From NCBI GenBank assembly GCA_000729835.1, contig JFHB01000001.1:620001-684000 (forward strand): 64,000 nt of DNA, in the 5' to 3' direction. Positions 57,504-64,000 of the stretch are shown piece by piece. Under the pieces are notes generated by a model. It was not told the origin of the DNA and searched no databases. It worked only from the letters and a program-made list of their open reading frames with translations. Within the stretch, counting starts at the first letter, position 1, and the number at the start of each line of letters is the position of its first letter. The position numbers and the translations under genes are program-made. Source of the stretch: Atkinsonella hypoxylon. Taxonomy: Eukaryota; Ascomycota; Sordariomycetes; Hypocreales; Clavicipitaceae.

Positions 57504-58101
57504 ATATCACCTTGCGAGACAAACTCCGTCACTGGCACTACTCAATGAGGGCAAACCCTTGATGCAGGTCGACATGTTTAAATTGAGTCAAGAAAGTCAT
57601 ATTGCGGACCTGAAAAACCCAAGTCGCCAATTGATACTAGAAACTCAAATGTGCATTGGCCATGTGGGTTGTGCCACTGGCGGTTCCCATGTAGGTTCCC
57701 AAAACCAATCACAATCCCTCGTGATGGAGGAAAAGAAAGAAAAATCAACCAAAAAGGGCCAGGTTGCTCGTCAAGAGAGCAAGGGGCGCACCCAAATCCA
57801 CCTTCACTGTCCATTCTCAAGGGTGAAAAGGCCCCCTGCGACAAATTGAAACGCCGTACATGCAGTATCCTGGAATGCATAAACTAACCCGTAACCATGT
57901 CCCAATTCACCTTGAGCCTCGGCGAGACCAAATTGCCGGAGATGCGCCGAGAAGCGGTCCTGCCATGTCAAGTGAAGTGCCACGATTGAAAGCCAGAACT
58001 GAAATTGAACCAAAGTCGAAATCAAAAACGTGGAGTGGAGTGACGAGAATGCAATGGGGTCAACTTGGAGTCCACTCCGGGGTATCGCGATATTCCCTGG
58101 T

Positions 58102-58102
58102 G

Positions 58103-58151
<49 letters not shown>

Positions 58152-58172
58152 CGTGTGTGTGTGTGTGTGTGC
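58102..58172. repeat. TA/TG dinucleotide microsatellite
   Basis: A short (TA)n run passes directly into (TG)n, broken by two single CG/AT changes. Confidence 0.9.
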
Positions 58173-58535
58173 GTGTATCGAGTTGCCAATGTGCCGTGCC
58201 GTGAGATGCATAAAGATCAACAAGTCGTCGACAAAAGAAATAAAAAGAAATAAGTCGGTTAATGGTAGAGAGGAATGACAATATTCGTGATGAGTCGGTC
58301 TGTCTGAACTGATGGAAATTTGGCACAGCCAAACTCGTACAAAGTCGACATAAGCCAGCGTATTAAAAGCGGGTATCGAGTAAAAATAGTCGGAAGTCGG
58401 CATGACATGATTCTTTCGAGTTGCCGGTGAAATGTTATCCGGCAAGTCGAGAATGCGTAGAGTCGTTCGTGATTGACTTGTTCAACCACTCCACCCATGT
58501 AATAAAAAAAAAATAAGATAAAATAACCCGTCTCC

Positions 58536-59990
58536 TTACAAAAAGCGACGGACCCAGCTGGCATCAAGCCATCCCACCTTGTCGAAAGCGGTCCACAACT
58601 TGGATGCCTTGTTGACATCAATCTTGCATGCCTGCTGCGCATCTGTCTTGCGAAACTCCTTACCCGTGCGAAGACACTGCAGGCGGCGTTCAAAAATTCG
58701 GCGCTTACTGGTCAGGTAGGTGGCGCAATCGAGACGAAGGTTGCCGGCCAAGAGAAGCTCATCAGGATGCAGGAGGTGAGCATGGGGGTCGCTGCTGAGA
58801 TCAATGGGCTGGCCCTTCCAGTCCACCTTCAGGCTATTGGCACGAGACGGCAGCGATTCCAGCGGAGGACAGTAATTGACAATGGAATTGAAGTCCTTAT
58901 CTTCGCGGTTGGGAGCAACGACCCGCCGCGCTGGTTCGGGCGTTGCGCTAGTGCGGCCGGCGGGTCTAGCGGGGAATGTGCCGTTGGTCGTGCCAAGGGG
59001 GGTGCCATAGGTGGTGCCATGGGTGGAGGCGTTGTTTGTGCGGATCAGGCGAGGGGCAGCATGCGGTTTCGTGACTCGATCAACCCGCTGTCTGGGCGGT
59101 TTGGCTGCAATAGGTTTGGCGGGCATGATTGCATGATAATTCTGAGCACCGGCACGACGGTCAGCTTGAAGGAGAGCCCGTTCCTTGCGAAGCCAGGCCT
59201 TTCGGTTGTTGGTGTAGTGCTTCATGACCTGAGAGCGAAAGGTGAGGGCTAATTCGTAATCCTCACGCTTGGGTGGCGCAACACCACCGAAGATGCTTTG
59301 TGGCCTGGTTCGTACATGTTCGTCCACAATTCTCTGGTGATGCTCGATGTCGGCTGGGGCAAACAGCGGTGGCTGAGGAGGACTGGCTGGCGAGTGTTCG
59401 TCGACTGGATACAGAACAGGGTCTTTGACAAGCTGAGCAGGCGGAGTGGTAGGTGTCGCATTGGCGGTGGTCATCGGTCTGCTGTAAGGCGAGATGGGTG
59501 GTGACATGGGCAGTGGTTGTTGGGATTTCGCGTGCTTGCCATTGGCGCCGCTCCCGCTTGACCTCCTCATGGATGACATGGATGACATGGATGAATATCC
59601 TTGATGAAAGCTGTCGAGAACGGCATCGGGTGGTGACATCAGACTGGCAATGTTGAACTTCTTGGCCTCCATTGGCGGCGGCGGCGGAGCCATTGGCGCG
59701 TGCGACTTGAGCGTGGGTTGCGGATTCGATGGCACGGAAGAATTGGATAGGCGTCGGTGCATTGAAGAAAGGATGGGAGGTTGGAATGGAAATGAAGGGG
59801 TAGAAGAAGCGGAAGAAGAAGTAACAAACGAGGTAGAAGAAGAAGAAGAAGAAGGGGTAGCAGGAGAAAAGGCAGTAGAGGGCAAATCCGCCGTTTGTCC
59901 TGCCACAGGAGACGAAGCTTGTTTGTTCTTGTCGAAAGTGGTGGAAGGGTGCGGCGGGAGGGCGGACGCTGGTTCTGGTTTGTCAGCCAT
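58536..59990 (-). CDS. SWIRM-domain protein (Fun19/Laf2-like)
   Basis: Single exon, 484 residues from the ATG at 59990 (MADKPEPASALPPHPST). The frame stays open upstream to 60377, but that part is repeat-like (QTRPDQT, QPAQPAQRAHQ) and looks like leader, so I reject the longer start. The middle is Ser/Pro-rich. DIEHHQRIVDEHVRTRPQSIF and KREDYELALTFRSQVMKHY follow, then at about 390-480 a SWIRM domain: NSIVNYCPPLESLP, DWKGQPIDLSSDPHAHLLHP, LRLDCATYLTSKRRIFERRL, and NKASKLWTAFDKVGWLD. SWIRM domains bind DNA or nucleosomes in chromatin complexes. Stand-alone fungal versions include yeast Fun19 and fission yeast Laf1/Laf2 of the Clr6 deacetylase complex. Nuclear role inferred. Confidence 0.88.
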   Translation of the reverse strand: MADKPEPASALPPHPSTTFDKNKQASSPVAGQTADLPSTAFSPATPSSSSSSTSFVTSSSASSTPSFPFQPPILSSMHRRLSNSSVPSNPQPTLKSHAPMAPPPPPMEAKKFNIASLMSPPDAVLDSFHQGYSSMSSMSSMRRSSGSGANGKHAKSQQPLPMSPPISPYSRPMTTANATPTTPPAQLVKDPVLYPVDEHSPASPPQPPLFAPADIEHHQRIVDEHVRTRPQSIFGGVAPPKREDYELALTFRSQVMKHYTNNRKAWLRKERALLQADRRAGAQNYHAIMPAKPIAAKPPRQRVDRVTKPHAAPRLIRTNNASTHGTTYGTPLGTTNGTFPARPAGRTSATPEPARRVVAPNREDKDFNSIVNYCPPLESLPSRANSLKVDWKGQPIDLSSDPHAHLLHPDELLLAGNLRLDCATYLTSKRRIFERRLQCLRTGKEFRKTDAQQACKIDVNKASKLWTAFDKVGWLDASWVRRFL

Positions 59991-62900
59991 GCTGAGTGGT
60001 CGACCAGTTGATGTCTGGTTAGTTGGGTCTGGACTGGTGCGCGGTGCCAGGTGGCTTGTCAATGACTGCTGGTGCGCTCGCTGTGCTGGTTGTGCTGGTT
60101 GTGCTGTGCTGTCACTGTGTCCACAACCAACTGACGTCTGGTCTGGTCTGGTCTGGTGGACGCGTGCGTCAGTCAGTGCGTGGCAAAGGCCGTTAAAACC
60201 CGGCGAGCCTGGACCAGTGCAAGTGCACACTGTCTGGTCTAGTAGGCTCGGAGATAGAAGGCTCCGAGTCCGAAGGGATCTGGTCTGGTATTGAAACTGC
60301 GTCTTGAGCATGCGATGCTGCAGACGTGGTGCAGACGTGGTGCAGTGTTCAGATTTCTGGTAGGAACCCGAAGTCAAAGGGTGCGAGGAGGGGAAGCGCC
60401 GTCGTCTTTATCTCTTTGTCCGCAGGTCTGAATTCCTCGTCGGTGGTCAATCTCGGGAAGATGGTGTTTGGGCAGTGGTGGAGGTGGGGCGTGGGGCGTG
60501 GGGCGTGGGGTGCGTGATTGATGGATGATCAAGGATGGATGATGGCTCGACCAAGCCTTCTGCTCGGGATGACACTAATTAGGCCACGGCGGTAAAGCCG
60601 ATTGAATCACCCAACTCAATTGTCCAAGGTCGCCAGGGACTGGCTTGCGATGATGTGTAGATTGTAGATGGTTGGCAGTTGCTGCTGCAGTTGCTGGTGC
60701 AATTGACACGAGCAATGCGGCAATTGGGCCTTTGCTTTGTGTGACGACGACGACGAAAGACTAAAATTATAAATGACTCCTCCAACACAAGGCGAGGCAG
60801 GCCTTTCGTTGGTCCCTTTGGTACCCAAAGTGGACGACCGACTAGTTAGTTTACTGACTTGACTGGGGCGCGCTGCCGATGCTGTTGACGGGCGGCCCAA
60901 GTTATGGCGGGACGCAGGGACGAGATGCAACGCACACGCCCCTCTTCTTTGTAAGAACAAGGCGGCGTCAGCGTGATTGGGTCTCAGGAAAGCGAGAACT
61001 GCTGGCTAAAAGGGCAGCTGAGAGAGACAGCCCACTAATATGCTTCAATGCTTGCCTCCGTATGCAGCAGCGGAGTGGTGTTCGCGTCGATTGTCGCAAG
61101 ATGATGGACGACGATCAAACAAAACAGAGGCTGCCTAACTCCAAGAAGAGGCTGTAGGCAGCGAAACGGAACGGCACAAGGCTGAAAATCTGGGATCCCA
61201 AGTGTTACCGTCGATGTCGCCGCCGAATTGAGCAGGTTGGCTGGCGTCGATACCTGAGTGTGCGTGTAATTGACCAGAGGAGTGTGTGGATAGTTAGACC
61301 GCGACGCGCAATCAAAGGATTCGGGCCAAGCTTTGCGAATGGGCTCAGCAAGGGCGGAAAAGGCTGTGAGCTTCCTCTCTACCAAAGAGAGAAACACTGA
61401 CAAAACGCAAGAAACAACTTCTTTCTTTCGCGGCTGATGTGATGAAAGGAAAGAAAAGGTATCGGGATAAAGATTGAGGATTCCAGCTACAGGGTTTGGA
61501 CGACGAGAACTGGGCGCGCCAGTTGATGAATGAATGGCCTAAACTCGGACCTGAAGTCAATGGACTCGTGCTTGTTCAAGGGTTAAAAAAAAGGACTCCA
61601 GTCCGGCCTGAAACGCGCGCGGAACAGCAATACATCCAGTTATCAGGTTTCTGTCCCGTACGATTCGAGAGCAACAGGGCGAGAGCAATAGGGTGGGACG
61701 TCCAGAACAATCGATGAAGTCGAGAGAGAAGCACGTCCAGTAGAGCGCGAGGATGCTAGGGATGAAGAAAATTGCAGAGCGAGATGCTGACAACGGAGAG
61801 CACCAGTGTCGCAGGCAAGGACGAGGAGAGCGTATGAGGTATGAGATGCGATGACAAACAAGCAGTGCAAGTGACTTTTGAGAAGGAGGGAGGGCGAGAG
61901 GGAGGAAGGACACCGAGGGCGACATGGGAGTGAGAGCGTGGATGCCGTGTCTCTAGTAATCGAGGGGGTTGACCCAACAAAGACCCACCTATACAAAGGG
62001 CAATGGGTGCGGTGCAGCTCGAAGCGCTGCGCGCCATGAAGGTGCCTAACGGTCCAAGGCTTGGCGTCAAGCCCGACTCTGACTCAAAAAGACCAGACTT
62101 GAGCAAGAAACAGGAAAAAAAAAAAGAAAAAAAGAAAAAACAACAACGCGCGGATAAAATAAACAACGAATTCGCATGCGAGTATGATGGGACGAGATCC
62201 TGGATGGCAATGCAATTGCAGGTACTCCGTACAGAACAGGCGTTGTCAACACTTAGTGCAGCCGGAACTGATGTCAAAATCGGACCCTGCATTGGCCAAT
62301 GAACACGCGCAGTGGCAGGTCTTGGTGCCTGCTGTACAGTGTGAAAACGCACGGCGCATGTGGCATCAGGGAAAGCGCAAATCAGGATTCAATCAGTCTT
62401 TTCCTTGACCAATTATAGGCACCTGGATGATAGATCAATTGATGGGCATATATTTCTAATCCCCCATCCCCGGCCTGATCCCGGCCCGGTTGCCTGTTCC
62501 CGCCTTTGACTTTGTTGCTATACTCCGTACGCTGTGGTATTGATACTCTGCTGGCACCGTAGGTATGTATGCATTGACTTTGGTTGGCAGTTCCAATAAG
62601 GCATAAATCAGCTCCGGTTTTTTTTTTTTTTTTTTTTTTTCTGTAAAAAATCTCCAAAAGTTTTGGTTTACTTGTTCCTTAGACCCTCCGTGGCAGACTT
62701 TAAGCTCGACTTGGCGCAACCCCCCCCCCCCCCCCCTCCCTCTCTCTCCAAAAACCACACCTGGCTAACCACCCAGTCAGGTGCCGTCGCCAGCCATAGG
62801 TCATCAGGCACACCACGCGTCTGGGCAGGTGTGATTCGCTGGTACCATGGCGGGATGACCTCAGCGGAGGTGTCAACTTATGTTTCTTAAGCCCGGGATG

Positions 62901-64000
62901 TCCAGGCGCATGCGTTCTGAAGATGGGAGGTTGGTTTACCGGTACGGTGCCGCATGAAGCGCCAGGAGGCTAAGGCTGGCGCTTGATCGGTATCATGGGT
63001 TCTAGCACGACGTGGCGATGGAGTGCTTGGCTGTGTCTGCTCTTGGTAAAGCACCGGATTTGGGGTCTCTGCGGAAGATAGCATCTGGCGGTCACACAGA
63101 TGAGATGAGATGAGATGAGATTGCGACACAGTAGTAGACCGCCTAGCCTGGTTTGCGTATCTACCTACCTAGGCAGGTAGTTAGTGAATGCCAATTCGGA
63201 ATGAATGAGCAGGAGGAAGTGGAGATTCAGTTCGATAACACCACCAACACCTCCAATACCACCAATACCACTCGTGAACCAGCGGGGTAGGCTGGTTGGC
63301 AGCTGCCTGGAAGCACGCCAGCCATGAAGAAAGCCGCCGACAGCTGCCTCCCGTCTACCACCTCGCTACCTAGGTACCTCTACCTACCTAGGTATGCTAG
63401 ATTGACCTGTTACTACAAACATCATCTTCAACACCATATTGGCCCAACTTCGCGTAAAGAACAAATCTCATCCGCAATCGCAATCGCAATCGCAATCCAA
63501 ATCCCTGCAACGCTATACGGGCGCATGCCTCCCCGTATCATGCCATGCGCTGTTTGGCTTCCGCAGCCCAACTTCACAAGCCGACATCACGCAGCGTGGC
63601 AGCCGCAAGGTTGACGGAAGGGGTACCTGGCATAGATCAGCCGACGACCCCACTAGGCAGAGAGCATGAATTTCCGTCACGGTTTAATTGACCCCTGCAA
63701 AGTAGATTTGACAGAATATGTCAGGGTTGTTATGCTAGTTACTCGGTACTCCGTGTTGAAACCAGCCAAGCCAGCTTCCTTCACACCCGTTTCCCTCGCT
63801 CGTGGCCCGCATCCTCGTTCCGCAACTCGCCGTCATCCGAGGTGTCGGGTGATGCGGAACGACAACATGACAAGGGAAGCCTCCCTCCCGCTAGTTGTAT
63901 AGTTGTCGATGCACTTTCATTTCGGCGGCGGCGGCGGCTCGCTATCGATAGGCCCTTATCACCCACCCCTCATACTCCGACGGATACTTGCCCAATCTTT
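59991..64000. other. 4 kb terminal region without supported gene
   Basis: The first few hundred bases are the leader and promoter of the SWIRM gene, with CTGGTCTGGT-type repeats. Beyond 60.5 kb I see only short frames, T-rich (62619-62640) and C-rich (62720-62736) runs, two TACTCCGTA copies (62223-62231, 62521-62529), ACCTAGGT-centred motifs at 63161-63180 and 63366-63394, and a CAATCG hexamer repeat at 63474-63498. Confidence 0.55.

Larger units (their letters stand above)
56746..58535. other. intergenic region with three repeat arrays
   Basis: No gene seen. It holds a degenerate tandem repeat (56867-57110), an AGCAC pentamer array (57424-57503) and a TA/TG dinucleotide run (58102-58172). 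Confidence 0.55.

Noticed and set aside
59991..60377. N-terminal extension of the SWIRM protein
   Set aside because: In frame but made of repeat-like sequence; the ATG at 59990 begins the credible protein.
62616..62740. Homopolymer T and C runs as a structured element
   Set aside because: Simple runs with no paired counterpart; likely slippage products.

Overview
The window looks like nuclear DNA of a filamentous ascomycete, most likely a sordariomycete and possibly hypocrealean. The order is my inference. Genes carry short introns (54-190 bp) with GTNNGT donors and CTAAC/CTGAC-like branch sites. Intergenic spaces are long and rich in microsatellites. The gene set is typically fungal: a Zn2Cys6 regulator, P450s, a GRIP golgin, lunapark, an SRPK kinase, Atm1 and a Reb1-type terminator factor. 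All exon boundaries below were worked out by hand from reading frame, splice consensus and family motifs. I saw no tRNA, rRNA or CRISPR array.

Left part (1-25.5 kb), accessory in character. A decayed monocarboxylate-type MFS transporter (60-930, minus) is followed by an empty 2.7 kb. Next come a CYP52-like P450 (3620-5262), an uncharacterised acidic protein (6456-7702), a decayed microbial-type PARG gene (8230-8800), and a three-exon Zn2Cys6 regulator with an AT-hook (9663-12004, minus). A 6.6 kb gene-poor stretch leads to a large conserved protein of unknown function whose frame is cut by one TAG (18667-22538, minus), then to a five-exon P450 (23578-25461, minus).

Middle part (26-45 kb). 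A mitochondrial-looking AAA-type ATPase and a Myb/SANT protein of the Reb1 class are housekeeping in character. They are followed by a six-exon flavin monooxygenase, a P450 of the CYP7/CYP8 type, an intact MITE with TA target duplication (38924-39329), the mitochondrial ABC exporter Atm1, the wreck of a siderophore-type MFS transporter, and a GT1 glycosyltransferase. Three P450s, one FMO, one GT1 and two dead transporters suggest a catabolic or detoxification neighbourhood. No PKS, NRPS or terpene synthase is present, so I do not call a biosynthetic cluster.

Right part (46-60 kb), housekeeping. It holds an SRPK kinase, a divergent pair of lunapark (ER junctions) and a GRIP golgin (trans-Golgi) sharing about 600 bp of upstream DNA, and a SWIRM-domain protein. 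The last 4 kb (60-64 kb) hold simple repeats and dispersed palindromes but no gene I can support.
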